From Qipengyuania nanhaisediminis (GTDB taxonomy: Bacteria; Pseudomonadota; Alphaproteobacteria; Sphingomonadales; Sphingomonadaceae), in contig NZ_FOWZ01000001.1 of NCBI RefSeq assembly GCF_900115585.1, positions 186,001-250,000 of the forward strand: 64,000 nucleotides of DNA, in the 5' to 3' direction. Below the pieces are notes generated by a model. The model was not told the origin of the DNA, ran no database searches, and saw only the letters and a list, made by a program, of their open reading frames with translations. Positions 30,978 to 39,200 of the stretch are shown one piece after another; position 1 is the first letter of the stretch, and each line of letters begins with the position of its first letter. The translations under genes were made by a program, and so were the position numbers.

Positions 30978-32254
30978 GCAGCCTCGTCGTCGGCGTCGAG
31001 GCCATAAGCGGTATGCAGCACGCGAACGGCGAGTTCGGTCTCGTCCTCGTCGATAAGCACGCTGACCTTGATCTCCGAAGTCGTGATCGCCTGGATGTTG
31101 ATCCCGCGATCCGCCAGCGCCTTGAACATGGTGCTGGCGACGCCTGCGTGGCTCTTCATGCCGACACCCACGACGCTGATCTTGGCGATCTTGCTGTCGG
31201 TGATGAGGCGATTGAACCCGATGTCGTCGCGCTTGTCTTCCAGCAGCGCCTGAGCCCTTGCTAGGTCGGCCTGCGGGACGGTGAAGGTCACGTCGGTCTC
31301 GCCCTTGTCGCGGCCCACGTTCTGGATGATCATGTCGACATTGATCGCCGCCTTTGCGAGCGGGTCGAAGATATGCGCCACGGCGCCCGGCTTGTCGGGA
31401 ACGCGGGTGAGGATGATCTTGGCCTCGTTCTTGTCATGCGCGATGCCGGTTACGTGCTGGCGTTCCATTTCGCCCTTCTCCACCAAGATATTCATTTCCT
31501 CTTCCGACACGATCATCGTGCCGGGGAGTTCGTCTGCCGGAATAGCGTCGTCGCCTACGAAGCTGGAGAGGACCTGCACGCGCACGCCCTCTTTCATCGC
31601 CAGGCCGACGCTGCGGGTCTGGAGGACCTTGGCCCCCACGCTCGCCAGCTCGAGCATTTCTTCATAGGTCACGGCCTTGAGCTTGCGGGCCTTGGCCACG
31701 ATCCTCGGGTCGGTCGTGTAGACGCCGTCGACATCGGTGTAGATATCGCACCGGTCCGCTTTCACAGCAGCGGCGATTGCGACCGCGCTGGTATCCGACC
31801 CGCCGCGCCCCATGGTCGTGATGCGGCCGTCTTCCGACACGCCCTGGAAGCCCGGGATCACTGCAATCTGCCCAGCCTCCATGGCCGAAGTGAGAGCGTC
31901 GGCATCGATTGCCTCTACTCGCGCTTTCGCATGCGCTTCGACGGTACGGACAGGCAATTGCCAGCCGAGCCAGCTGCGCGCATCGGCGCCGAGCGATTGC
32001 AGGGTAAGAGCAAGCAGACCGCTGGTCACTTGTTCGCCGCTCGCCACGACGACGTCGTATTCGGCCGGGTCGTAAAGCGGGTTCGCTTCGCGGCAGAAAT
32101 TGACCAGGCGATCGGTCTCGCCTGCCATCGCGCTGACCACCACGGCGACCTGGTTGCCACCGGCCGCCTGTTTGCGCACGAGGTTGGCGACGCGCCGGAT
32201 GCGCTCCGTCCCCGCCATCGAGGTGCCGCCGAATTTCATCACGATACGGGCCAA
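30974..32254 (-). CDS. lysC: Aspartate kinase
   Basis: A 426-aa enzyme phosphorylating aspartate for lysine, threonine and methionine synthesis. The catalytic domain begins VMKFGGTSMAGTERIRRVAN and includes MGRGGSDTSAVAIAAAV; two C-terminal ACT domains follow (VTGIAHDKNEAKIILTRVPD, then KISVVGVGMKSHAGVASTMF) for lysine/threonine feedback. The start is taken as TTG at 32254 because it gives the family N-terminus MARIVMKFGG and has GGAGAG upstream. The longer frame (GTG at 32302) would reach within 6 nt of the divergent ubiG start. Followed by an overlapping small membrane-protein gene. Confidence 0.93.
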   Translation of the reverse strand: MARIVMKFGGTSMAGTERIRRVANLVRKQAAGGNQVAVVVSAMAGETDRLVNFCREANPLYDPAEYDVVVASGEQVTSGLLALTLQSLGADARSWLGWQLPVRTVEAHAKARVEAIDADALTSAMEAGQIAVIPGFQGVSEDGRITTMGRGGSDTSAVAIAAAVKADRCDIYTDVDGVYTTDPRIVAKARKLKAVTYEEMLELASVGAKVLQTRSVGLAMKEGVRVQVLSSFVGDDAIPADELPGTMIVSEEEMNILVEKGEMERQHVTGIAHDKNEAKIILTRVPDKPGAVAHIFDPLAKAAINVDMIIQNVGRDKGETDVTFTVPQADLARAQALLEDKRDDIGFNRLITDSKIAKISVVGVGMKSHAGVASTMFKALADRGINIQAITTSEIKVSVLIDEDETELAVRVLHTAYGLDADDEAA

Positions 32255-32307
32255 GCGGATGTCTCTCCGTGCTGGAATGCGTGGGCTATGGCTGCTAGCC
32301 ACCCCTC

Positions 32308-33066
32308 ATGAGTGATGCAACAACCGACACGCCAAGCAATACTTCAGGCGGCCAAACGATCCGGCCCGAAGAGGCCGCACATTTCGGCAGGCTGGCGCGG
32401 GACTGGTGGGACCCGAAGGGCTCTTCCGCAATGCTGCACAAGCTCAACCCAGTGCGCCTCGAATTCCTGCGCGATGCAATCGACGTCCACTGGGCGGGCG
32501 ATATCCGCAATGCGCGTCCGCTCGCCGGCAAGAGCGCGCTCGACGTCGGCTGCGGCGCGGGCCTCCTGTGCGAACCGTTGGCGCGTATGGGTGCGCAGGT
32601 AACGGGCGTCGATGCGGCTCCCGAGAACGTGGCTGCGGCCAGCGTCCATGCCGAAGGCGTGGGCCTCGACATCCGGTATATGGCGGGCGAGATCGGATCG
32701 CTCGACATCGGGACGTTCGACCTCGTCACCGCGATGGAAGTGGTCGAGCACGTGGCCGACAAGGCAGCATTCGTGCGCGAACTGGCAGCGCGACTTGCCG
32801 ATGACGGTCTCATGGTCCTCTCCACCCCCAACCGCACGCCCCAATCGCGCCTGCTGATGATCGGGGCGGCAGAAGGTCTGGGCATGATCCCCAAGGGAAC
32901 CCATCACTGGGACGACTTCATCATGCCCGGCGAGCTCGGCGACCTGCTGTCCGAGGCGGGTCTTTCCATGGGCGAACCGCGCGGAATCGGCTTTTCCCCG
33001 ATGAAAGGCCTCCATCTTGGCGACGATATGTCGCTCAATTACATCGTCACCGCACGCAAGGCCTGA
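32308..33066 (+). CDS. ubiG: Ubiquinone biosynthesis O-methyltransferase
   Basis: A 252-aa class I SAM methyltransferase that carries out both O-methylations in ubiquinone synthesis. Motif I is ALDVGCGAGLLCEPLARMGA. Other UbiG markers are LARDWWDPKGSSAMLHKLNP, AMEVVEHVAD, LSTPNRTPQS and KGTHHWDDFI. It is divergent from lysC with about 53 nt between start codons. UbiE and UbiB for the same pathway are encoded 7-9 kb away. Confidence 0.95.
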   Translation: MSDATTDTPSNTSGGQTIRPEEAAHFGRLARDWWDPKGSSAMLHKLNPVRLEFLRDAIDVHWAGDIRNARPLAGKSALDVGCGAGLLCEPLARMGAQVTGVDAAPENVAAASVHAEGVGLDIRYMAGEIGSLDIGTFDLVTAMEVVEHVADKAAFVRELAARLADDGLMVLSTPNRTPQSRLLMIGAAEGLGMIPKGTHHWDDFIMPGELGDLLSEAGLSMGEPRGIGFSPMKGLHLGDDMSLNYIVTARKA

Positions 33067-33116
33067 GGCCCGCCATTAACTCGATCTTTAGGATAGGCGG
33101 GTAGCCTCGCCTGATC

Positions 33117-33284
33117 ATGATCAAGAAACTCCTCCTCGGCGGCGCGATCGTGCTTGGCCTGATTTACGGATCGGGCAGCAACCTCGGCGCGGTCAAGCGC
33201 CAGATTACCGGCACGGCGAACGACAATGCGCGCTCTGTGACGCAGAACGACAATGGCGGCTGGAGCAATTCGAGCGGCTATTGA
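33117..33284 (+). CDS. Small (55-aa) exported or membrane-anchored protein
   Basis: An ATG at 33117 opens a short frame with a basic start and one hydrophobic helix (MIKKLLLGGAIVLGLIYGSG), then a polar tail rich in Asn, Gln, Ser and Gly ending NSSGY. The helix could be a signal or an anchor. The stop overlaps the stop of the convergent ArsC-like gene by 7 nt. No family is recognised. Signal-like N-terminus and codon use support it, but it is too short to be certain. Confidence 0.55.
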   Translation: MIKKLLLGGAIVLGLIYGSGSNLGAVKRQITGTANDNARSVTQNDNGGWSNSSGY

Positions 33285-33625
33285 AGCGCTGCCGCCCAGT
33301 CCTCTTCCTTGAAGCCGACCAATAGGCCGCCCGCGTGTTCGACGACGGGCCGTTTGATCATGCTCGGGTGCTCCGCCATCAGCGCGATCGCCTTTTCACG
33401 GTCGATATCGGCCTTGGCTTCATCGTCCAGCTTGCGAAAGGTGGTGCCGCGCTTGTTGAGCAGCACTTCCCAGCCCACCGCGTCCGACCATGAGGCGAGC
33501 CTGGCCGGATCGGCACCTTCCTTCTTGTAATCGTGAAAGGCGTAATCGATCGACTGCGCGTCGAGCCACTTGCGGGCTTTCTTGACTGTGTCGCAGTTGG
33601 GGATGCCGTAGAGCTGGATGGTCAC
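33278..33625 (-). CDS. ArsC/Spx-family reductase-like protein (YffB type)
   Basis: A 115-aa thioredoxin-fold protein with a single active-site cysteine in LYGIPNCDTVKKARKWLD and the family segments LLNKRGTTFRKLDDEAK and HPSMIKRPVVEHAGGLLVGF. The IKRPV cis-proline loop and length fit the YffB subgroup rather than true arsenate reductase; the likely role is glutathione-dependent thiol reduction. It is convergent with the 55-aa gene and separate from ruvC. Confidence 0.88.
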   Translation of the reverse strand: MTIQLYGIPNCDTVKKARKWLDAQSIDYAFHDYKKEGADPARLASWSDAVGWEVLLNKRGTTFRKLDDEAKADIDREKAIALMAEHPSMIKRPVVEHAGGLLVGFKEEDWAAALQ

Positions 33626-33666
33626 GATAGCTGTCCTACAGAGTGGAACACATGGAACACGGTCCA

Positions 33667-33709
33667 GGCGGAAAATCCGCCGGAGGCCGCAAAGCGCCCG
33701 TTTCGGGCG
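33667..33709. repeat. Two tandem hairpins between ruvC and the ArsC-like gene
   Basis: GGCGGA-AAA-TCCGCC (33667-33681) is followed 13 nt later by CGCCCG-TTT-CGGGCG (33695-33709). Both are perfect 6-bp stems with 3-nt loops. They sit downstream of ruvC on the minus strand and may end or protect its transcript. The segment before them holds a short tandem repeat (GGAACACAT then GGAACAC). Confidence 0.5.
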
Positions 33710-33744
33710 GATACAACGGGTTCGGGCGCGCTCATGCCAAGGGC

Positions 33745-34227
33745 CTAGCGCGAGGGCGGCGTGTAGGACAGGTGCGCGTCGGCAATGGCGACTGCTAACG
33801 CATCGGCGGCGTCGGCGCCGGCCAGTTTCGCGCCGGGCAGGAGCACTTTCAGCATGGCCTGGACCTGCGTCTTGTCGGCCCCGCCGGTCCCGACGACCGC
33901 CTTCTTCACCAGCCGTGCGGCGTGCTCGTTCACGTCCAGCCCGGCCCCGCCGCAGGCCGTCAGCACGGCGCCGCGCGCCTGCGCAAGCTTGAGAGTCGAC
34001 TGCGCATTCTTGTTCGCGAAAACCTCTTCCGCCGCCGCGCGATCCGGCGCGTATTCGGCAATGACGGCCTGGACCGAGGTGTGCAGCAGCGACAGCCGCC
34101 GCACCATCGGCGCCTTGGCATCGGTCGGGATCTGGCCGTTCGCGATATGCGTGATCCGGCTGCCGTCGACGCGGATCACGCCCCAGCCCGTGCAGGAAAG
34201 CGAGGGGTCGAGGCCGAGGATTAGCAT
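33745..34227 (-). CDS. ruvC: Crossover junction endodeoxyribonuclease RuvC
   Basis: A 160-aa Holliday-junction resolvase. The four acidic catalytic residues are in place: [17 protein letters not shown] (first Asp), [20 protein letters not shown] (Glu), [20 protein letters not shown], and [16 protein letters not shown] (last Asp pair). Length is normal. ruvA and ruvB are not adjacent. yebC lies upstream on the same strand, a common neighbour of ruvC. Confidence 0.96.
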   Translation of the reverse strand: MLILGLDPSLSCTGWGVIRVDGSRITHIANGQIPTDAKAPMVRRLSLLHTSVQAVIAEYAPDRAAAEEVFANKNAQSTLKLAQARGAVLTACGGAGLDVNEHAARLVKKAVVGTGGADKTQVQAMLKVLLPGAKLAGADAADALAVAIADAHLSYTPPSR

Positions 34228-34231
34228 GGCT

Positions 34232-34324
34232 TCACAACCCGATCATCCAGCCGAGCCGCCAGGCAATCGCCAGCAGGAATGCGCTGCCCAATACGATCGC
34301 GAGGATCCATTCGCGCAGCTTCAC
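34232..34324 (-). CDS. Possible 30-aa single-helix membrane protein between yebC and ruvC
   Basis: A GTG at 34324 opens [20 protein letters not shown], continuing to a TGA just before ruvC: 30 residues forming one transmembrane helix. It lies 11 nt after the yebC stop in the same operon. There is no clear ribosome site, so it may be coupled to yebC or may not be translated. Confidence 0.3.
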   Translation of the reverse strand: MKLREWILAIVLGSAFLLAIAWRLGWMIGL

Positions 34325-34335
34325 CGGAAGACCGA

Positions 34336-35082
34336 TCAGGCGTCCAGCTTGGCCATGACCTCGTCGGAGATTTCGTAATTGCCCCAGACGGTCTGGACAT
34401 CGTCGTCATCATCGAGCGTGTCGATCAGCTTGAGCAGGGTCGATGCACCCTTCTCGTCCATTTCGACCGTGATGTTCGGCTTCCACGCCAGCTTGACGTT
34501 TTCCGCTTCGCCCAGCGACTTTTCGAGATCGCCCGCGACTTGGTGGAGATCGTCGGCGGCGGTCCAGATGGTGTGACCGTCGGCGGTGCTTTCGATGTCT
34601 TCCGCACCCGCTTCCATCGCGGCTTCGAGGACCTTGTCCTCGTCACCCGCGCTGGCAGGATATTCGATCAGGCCGAGTCGTTCGAAGCCGTGCTGGACGC
34701 TGCCCTCGGTGCCGAGGTTGCCGCCGTTCTTGGAGAAGGCGGTGCGCACGGCGGTGGCGGTGCGATTGCGGTTGTCGGTCAGCGCTTCGACGATGATCGC
34801 GCTGCCGCCCGGGCCATAGCCTTCGTAGCGCACTTCTTCGTAGTTCTCGCCGTCGGTGGCCGATGCCTTGTCGATCGCGCGCTGGATATTGTCCTTCGGC
34901 ATCGACTGGCTCTTGGCGGCGTTCACCGCCAGGCGCAGGCGCGGGTTCATGTCCGGATCGGGCATGCCCATCTTGGCGGCCACAGTGATTTCGCGGCTCA
35001 GCTTGGAAAAGAGGTTAGAGCGCTTTTTATCCTGCGCGCCCTTGCGGTGCATGATGTTCTTGAATTTGGAATGGCCAGCCAT
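34336..35082 (-). CDS. yebC: YebC/PmpR-family regulator (TACO1-like)
   Basis: A 248-aa protein of the YebC family with its invariant start ([20 protein letters not shown]) and [44 protein letters not shown] and the acidic C-terminal [13 protein letters not shown]. Family members act as transcription regulators and, as shown for TACO1 and some bacterial homologues, help ribosomes through proline-rich stretches. It heads the yebC-ruvC run. Confidence 0.95.
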   Translation of the reverse strand: MAGHSKFKNIMHRKGAQDKKRSNLFSKLSREITVAAKMGMPDPDMNPRLRLAVNAAKSQSMPKDNIQRAIDKASATDGENYEEVRYEGYGPGGSAIIVEALTDNRNRTATAVRTAFSKNGGNLGTEGSVQHGFERLGLIEYPASAGDEDKVLEAAMEAGAEDIESTADGHTIWTAADDLHQVAGDLEKSLGEAENVKLAWKPNITVEMDEKGASTLLKLIDTLDDDDDVQTVWGNYEISDEVMAKLDA

Positions 35083-35321
35083 GGCTCGTCTCTGCCTTAC
35101 GCGAAAAGGAATGAATTGCGGCGACCCTTAGCCGCCTTGTGGGCACTGCGACAACCCTCCAGCGGGGTGCAACATAAGTGAATCCGGCCATTCAATGCCA
35201 GTTCATGGCGTTTGGTATAGAAGTTGCTCTATTCACTGGCAGATTGTCTTGGGGAAAGGCGGGCTGCCCCATGTTTCCCGTTTGGTGTATATGATCCGCC
35301 AACACGCGAAAGGACCAAGCT

Positions 35322-36032
35322 ATGACTACCCGTAAACAGGGAATGGGGCGTAAGCTGAAGCTGGCCTCCGTACCCATGATCCTCGCAGGCCTCGCTGCCT
35401 GCGCCACGCCTGCCTTCAAGGCCGACGTGACCCGTTTCGAAACCAAGATGCCCGCCCCCACCGGCGAAAGCTACTTCGTGGTTGCAGACGATCCGGCCCT
35501 TGCCGGCGGCCTGGAATTCTCGATGTATGCCGACCAGGTCGAAGCGCAAATGGAGCGCCTGGGTTATGCGCAGGCCGCAACGGCTGAAGACGCGACCCTG
35601 CTGGTCCGCTTCGATTACGGCGTCGACAACGGGCGCGAGCGTGTCCGCACGACCGGTATCCACGATCCGTTCTATTCGCCGTGGTACGGCTATCGCGGAC
35701 ACTTGGGTTATGTCCGTCCGCGCTATTACCGCACCCGCGACGGGCGTATTTTCCGCACGAGCTATTACGGCAGCAGCTGGGGCTACGGCTTCAACGACCC
35801 CTGGTTCGGCGGCCCGGAAGTGCGCAGCTACACCGTCTACACCAGCGGCATCGACATGAAGATCGACCGCGCGGCGACGGGTGAGCGCCTGTTCGAAGGC
35901 AAGGCGCAGGCCCTGTCGACCTCGAACCGCCTGCAGTACCTGGTGCCGAACCTGGTCGAAGCCATGTTCACGGACTTCCCCGGCAATTCGGGTGAAACCG
36001 TACGCATCTCGGTCAAGCCGGAAGACCGGTAA
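35322..36032 (+). CDS. DUF4136 lipoprotein
   Basis: A 236-aa protein with lipoprotein signal (KLKLASVPMILAGLAACATP) and a DUF4136 core: YADQVEAQMERLGYAQA, ATLLVRFDYGVDNGRER, and a Tyr/Gly/Arg-rich middle (SPWYGYRGHLGYVRPRYYRT). It ends with a beta strand pair (TVYTSGIDMKIDRAATGERL, VRISVKPEDR). An AAGGA site precedes the ATG. The family is outer-membrane-anchored and of unknown function. An intrinsic terminator follows at 36074. Confidence 0.88.
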   Translation: MTTRKQGMGRKLKLASVPMILAGLAACATPAFKADVTRFETKMPAPTGESYFVVADDPALAGGLEFSMYADQVEAQMERLGYAQAATAEDATLLVRFDYGVDNGRERVRTTGIHDPFYSPWYGYRGHLGYVRPRYYRTRDGRIFRTSYYGSSWGYGFNDPWFGGPEVRSYTVYTSGIDMKIDRAATGERLFEGKAQALSTSNRLQYLVPNLVEAMFTDFPGNSGETVRISVKPEDR

Positions 36033-36073
36033 GTGCCGGATCGCAAAGAAGCGATATGTAGATGAAATGGAAG

Positions 36074-36101
36074 GGGCGGCTCGGCGACGGGCCGCCCTTT
36101 T
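36074..36101 (+). terminator. Intrinsic terminator of the DUF4136 gene
   Basis: GGGCGGC (36074-36080) pairs with GCCGCCC (36091-36097) around a 10-nt loop and is followed by TTTTCATT. Confidence 0.75.
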
Positions 36102-36163
36102 CATTGGGTTTTCAGGAATGTGCGCGGACGTGCTATAAAGCGCCGCAATATGAGGGAGTTGAG

Positions 36164-36454
36164 ATGATGAGGGCACTTGCCGCACCGGCAGCGAACCGTA
36201 TTCGCGCGATCTACTGGACCCTGGCGGCACTCGTTCTTTTGCTTCCCGCCATCGCGATGAACGTCACTGCCGATGTCGCCTGGGGTCCGGGCGATTTCGC
36301 GCTTATGGGCGGATTGCTGGGCATGGTAGGGATCGGTATCGAAATGGCCTTGCGGGCGAGGCTGGATGCGCGGGCACGGCTGCTGGCCATTGCCGCGATG
36401 ATCTCGCTCTTCCTGCTGGTCTGGGCCGAACTGGCCGTGGGGCTGTTCGACTAG
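36164..36454 (+). CDS. Small three-helix membrane protein, function unknown
   Basis: A 96-aa protein from the ATG at 36164 (GAGGGAGTTGAG upstream). Three hydrophobic segments are visible: [36 protein letters not shown] and [20 protein letters not shown]. No family is recognised. Its TAG stop shares the palindrome CTAG with the stop of the convergent dut gene. Confidence 0.72.
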   Translation: MMRALAAPAANRIRAIYWTLAALVLLLPAIAMNVTADVAWGPGDFALMGGLLGMVGIGIEMALRARLDARARLLAIAAMISLFLLVWAELAVGLFD

Positions 36455-36912
36455 GCGAGTTTCGCGTGGCCGCCCGTCGAACCGAACCCACCTTCGCCGC
36501 GGGTCGTCTCGTCGAGTTCGTCGACTTCTTGCCATGCAGCCTGCGTGACGGGTGCCAGCACCAGCTGGGCGATCCGGTCACCACGTTCGATGGAGAAACT
36601 CTCGTCGCCGTGGTTGATCAAGAGGACCTTCAATTCGCCGCGATAATCGCTGTCGATCGTGCCCGGCGTGTTCGGCACGGTGATGCCGTGCTTGAAGGCA
36701 AGGCCCGAACGCGGGCGGACCTGGATTTCATAGCCATCGGGAATGGCGACGGCAAAGCCGGTGGCGACAGCATGGCGCTGGCCCGGCTTCAGGCTGACGG
36801 CTTCGGCTGAAAGGACGTCCATGCCCGCAGCGCCATCGGTGGCATAGCGCGGGAGATCGAGGCCGTGGCCGTGGGGCAGGCGTTTCAGCCTCACACCGAC
36901 CGGATCAGTCAT
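36451..36912 (-). CDS. dut: Deoxyuridine 5'-triphosphate nucleotidohydrolase (dUTPase)
   Basis: A 153-aa trimeric dUTPase that removes dUTP and supplies dUMP. All five motifs are present: [53 protein letters not shown] and the C-terminal [10 protein letters not shown]. The ATG at 36912 ([15 protein letters not shown]) overlaps the coaBC stop by 8 nt; an ATG at 36924 is possible but has no room for a ribosome site. coaBC-dut is a common alphaproteobacterial pair. Confidence 0.95.
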   Translation of the reverse strand: MTDPVGVRLKRLPHGHGLDLPRYATDGAAGMDVLSAEAVSLKPGQRHAVATGFAVAIPDGYEIQVRPRSGLAFKHGITVPNTPGTIDSDYRGELKVLLINHGDESFSIERGDRIAQLVLAPVTQAAWQEVDELDETTRGEGGFGSTGGHAKLA

Positions 36913-38692
36913 GTTCGTCGTCATCCTTGGGTTCGACCAGCGCTTCGGCAGCGCGGCGCACGAGTTCGCGGGCCACCTCGTCCTTGGGCATTTCGGGCAG
37001 GCTTTCGACTCCCTTGGGAGTGACGATGTGCACCTGGTTGATATCGCCGCCCATCACGCTTTCGCCGACGGCTCCGGCAACATCGTTGGCGATGATCCAG
37101 TCTGCGCCCTTGCGCTTGCGCTTGGTCTTGGCGTTTTCGACCACGTTTTCCGTCTCGGCAGCAAAGCCGATGAGGAGGTGCGGGCGCTTGCGCCCTGCAG
37201 CCACCGCAGCGAGGATATCGGGGTTTTCGGCCAGGATGAGCGCCGGCGGTGCACTGCCGCGCTTCTTCATCTTTTCGCCGGCGACGTGCTTGCTCTTCCA
37301 GTCGGAGACGGCGGCCACCATGAAGGCGGCATCGGCGGGCAGTGCATTGCGCACTTCCTCGGCCATGTCCTCGGCGGTCTCGACATCGATGCGGTCGACG
37401 CCATGCGGAGTGGGCAGGTGCACGGGGCCGGAGATCAGCGTGACGCGCGCACCGGCGGCAGCGGCCATTGCGGCAATCGCGAATCCTTGCTTCCCGCTCG
37501 ACCGGTTGGCGATATAGCGCACCGGATCAATCGGCTCGCGCGTCGGGCCGGCAGTGACCAGCACGTGCTTGCCGTAGAGCGGGCGATGTTCGGGATCGGG
37601 ATCGAATTCGGGTTGTCCGGCAAGCGGCGAGTCTTCGAAGGCGACTTCCTGCGTCTGAACCTCTTCTTCGACCGGCTGCGGCTTGGCGCGTTCGTCCTTG
37701 CGGGCGACCGTGTGGTTGAGCGCTTCGGGATCGATCGGCGGTGCGGCTGCAGCCCCACCCTTTTTCGCCAGCAGCGGCCCTGCGGCGTCCGGATCGATCT
37801 CGGTATTTTCGACCAGCGCTTCGGCGTCGAGCATGTCGGGCTCGGGCAGGTCCTCGAGCTCTTCGTACTCTTCCTCAATTTCCTCGTGGCTGCGCTTGGG
37901 CGTGGAGCGCGGAATGATCATCGACAGCAGGCCGCCAAGGCCGCCGCCGCTCTTTTCGAACTCTTCCCCGTCTTCCGGTTCGAGCGCCTCGATTTCGGGC
38001 GCTTCGGCTTCCGCATCCTCGGCGTCTGCCTCTTCTACCGGCGCAGCGAGCTGCGGGGCAGGAGCGGCGAGTTCCGGCAGGTCGATATCGATTTCGAGCT
38101 CTTCGGCGATCTTCGACAGGATCGCGACCGGTTCGGGAAGGCGTCCGGGGCCGAATTCGCCGCAGGCCATCGGGCCTTCGTCGGGGTCCATGACCTTCAC
38201 GCCGGCCTGGCGCAGCCAGTCGGCATTGCGCTGGGTGGCGGAATGCTCCCACATCTTCACATTCATCGCCGGGACCGTCAGCACCGGCTTGTCGGTGGCG
38301 AGGATCAGCGTGGTGGCGAGATCGTCGGCAATACCGGCCGCCATCTTGGCGAGGAGGTCGGCCGTCGCCGGGCAAACGACCACGAGGTCCGCATCGCGGC
38401 TGAGCTGGATATGCCCCATCTCGACCTCGTCCTTGAGGTCGAAAAGCGAGGTGTAGACTTTCTTGCCCGACAAGGCCGCCAGCGCCATCGGTGTGACGAA
38501 CTGCTGTCCGCCTTCGGTCAGCACGCAGGTCACCTCGCCGCCCGCCTTGCGGATGAGGCGCACGAGTTCGCACGATTTGTAGGCAGCGATACCGCCGCCG
38601 ATGACGAGCAGGATCTTGGGTCCGCTCACTTCGCGGTCCCGCTCGAATTCGTCACTGGCGCTGTCCGCGCCGATCGGCTGGTGCATTCCCAT
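36905..38692 (-). CDS. coaBC: Bifunctional phosphopantothenoylcysteine decarboxylase/synthetase with long acidic linker
   Basis: A 595-aa protein for two steps of coenzyme A synthesis. The CoaC flavoprotein half (about residues 23-202) has [16 protein letters not shown], the catalytic His in [22 protein letters not shown] and the active Cys in [13 protein letters not shown]. The CoaB half (about 370-585) has [20 protein letters not shown] and AGEKMKKRG. Between them lie about 165 residues rich in Glu, Ala and Pro that normal CoaBC (about 400 aa) lacks. The ATG at 38692 has no ribosome site; a GTG at 38629 ([13 protein letters not shown]) may be the true start. Overlaps dut. Confidence 0.93.
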   Translation of the reverse strand: MGMHQPIGADSASDEFERDREVSGPKILLVIGGGIAAYKSCELVRLIRKAGGEVTCVLTEGGQQFVTPMALAALSGKKVYTSLFDLKDEVEMGHIQLSRDADLVVVCPATADLLAKMAAGIADDLATTLILATDKPVLTVPAMNVKMWEHSATQRNADWLRQAGVKVMDPDEGPMACGEFGPGRLPEPVAILSKIAEELEIDIDLPELAAPAPQLAAPVEEADAEDAEAEAPEIEALEPEDGEEFEKSGGGLGGLLSMIIPRSTPKRSHEEIEEEYEELEDLPEPDMLDAEALVENTEIDPDAAGPLLAKKGGAAAAPPIDPEALNHTVARKDERAKPQPVEEEVQTQEVAFEDSPLAGQPEFDPDPEHRPLYGKHVLVTAGPTREPIDPVRYIANRSSGKQGFAIAAMAAAAGARVTLISGPVHLPTPHGVDRIDVETAEDMAEEVRNALPADAAFMVAAVSDWKSKHVAGEKMKKRGSAPPALILAENPDILAAVAAGRKRPHLLIGFAAETENVVENAKTKRKRKGADWIIANDVAGAVGESVMGGDINQVHIVTPKGVESLPEMPKDEVARELVRRAAEALVEPKDDDEHD

Positions 38693-38815
38693 TGCGTCAT
38701 TGTTGCGCTTGCTAGCGCCCCCTGTCCGTCATTGCCAGCACGCATAACGCGCGCGATTGCCCAAATACCCTTGCCACCCTATGGTTTAAAAAAAGGAAAC
38801 GGAGGGGTTTCGCGT

Positions 38816-39199
38816 ATGAATTTCGTTCTTGCCGCGCTGATTGCGCTGGGTGCCCTGCTCGATCTGGTCCTCGGAGTGAGCTTTTTCGTCGACCCTGCGC
38901 TGGCAGGGGCAGACTTCGGTCTGACCGCCAGCGGAGCCATGGGGCTTTCGGCCATGCGCGGCGATTTCACCGCCTTCTTCCTGGTCGCGGCCTTCTTCAT
39001 GGCATGGGGCGCGTGGAAGCGCCGCGGCGACGTGTTGCTGCCTGCGCTGCTGCTGTTCGCAACTGCCTTTTCCGGACGCCTGGTGAACCTGTTCGCGGTC
39101 GGGACCTACGAAGGCTGGTGGATGCCGATGCTGGTAGAGGCCGTGCACGTCTTCGTGCTGACTTTCGCCATGCTGCGCTGGCGCGGGCGGACGGCCTGA
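38816..39199 (+). CDS. Four-helix membrane protein, DUF4345-like
   Basis: A 127-aa protein from the ATG at 38816 with a strong GGAGGGG site. Four hydrophobic helices are visible (FVLAALIALGALLDLVLGVS, FTAFFLVAAFFMAWGAW, VLLPALLLFATAF, MLVEAVHVFVLTFAML) with a conserved-looking GAMGLSAMRGDF and FSGRLVNLF. The pattern resembles DUF4345 proteins; function unknown. It lies on the opposite strand between ubiB and coaBC, genes that are often neighbours in this class. Confidence 0.72.
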   Translation: MNFVLAALIALGALLDLVLGVSFFVDPALAGADFGLTASGAMGLSAMRGDFTAFFLVAAFFMAWGAWKRRGDVLLPALLLFATAFSGRLVNLFAVGTYEGWWMPMLVEAVHVFVLTFAMLRWRGRTA

Positions 39200-39200
39200 C

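Noticed and set aside
33640..33720. Possible CRISPR-like or transposon-end repeat near ruvC
   Set aside because: Only two unequal short hairpins and one 7-nt tandem repeat; no regular spacers and no transposase.
36911..38815. Plus-strand open frame running from antisense coaBC into the membrane protein at 38816
   Set aside because: Only the part from 38816 has a ribosome site and membrane-protein pattern; the rest is antisense to coaBC.
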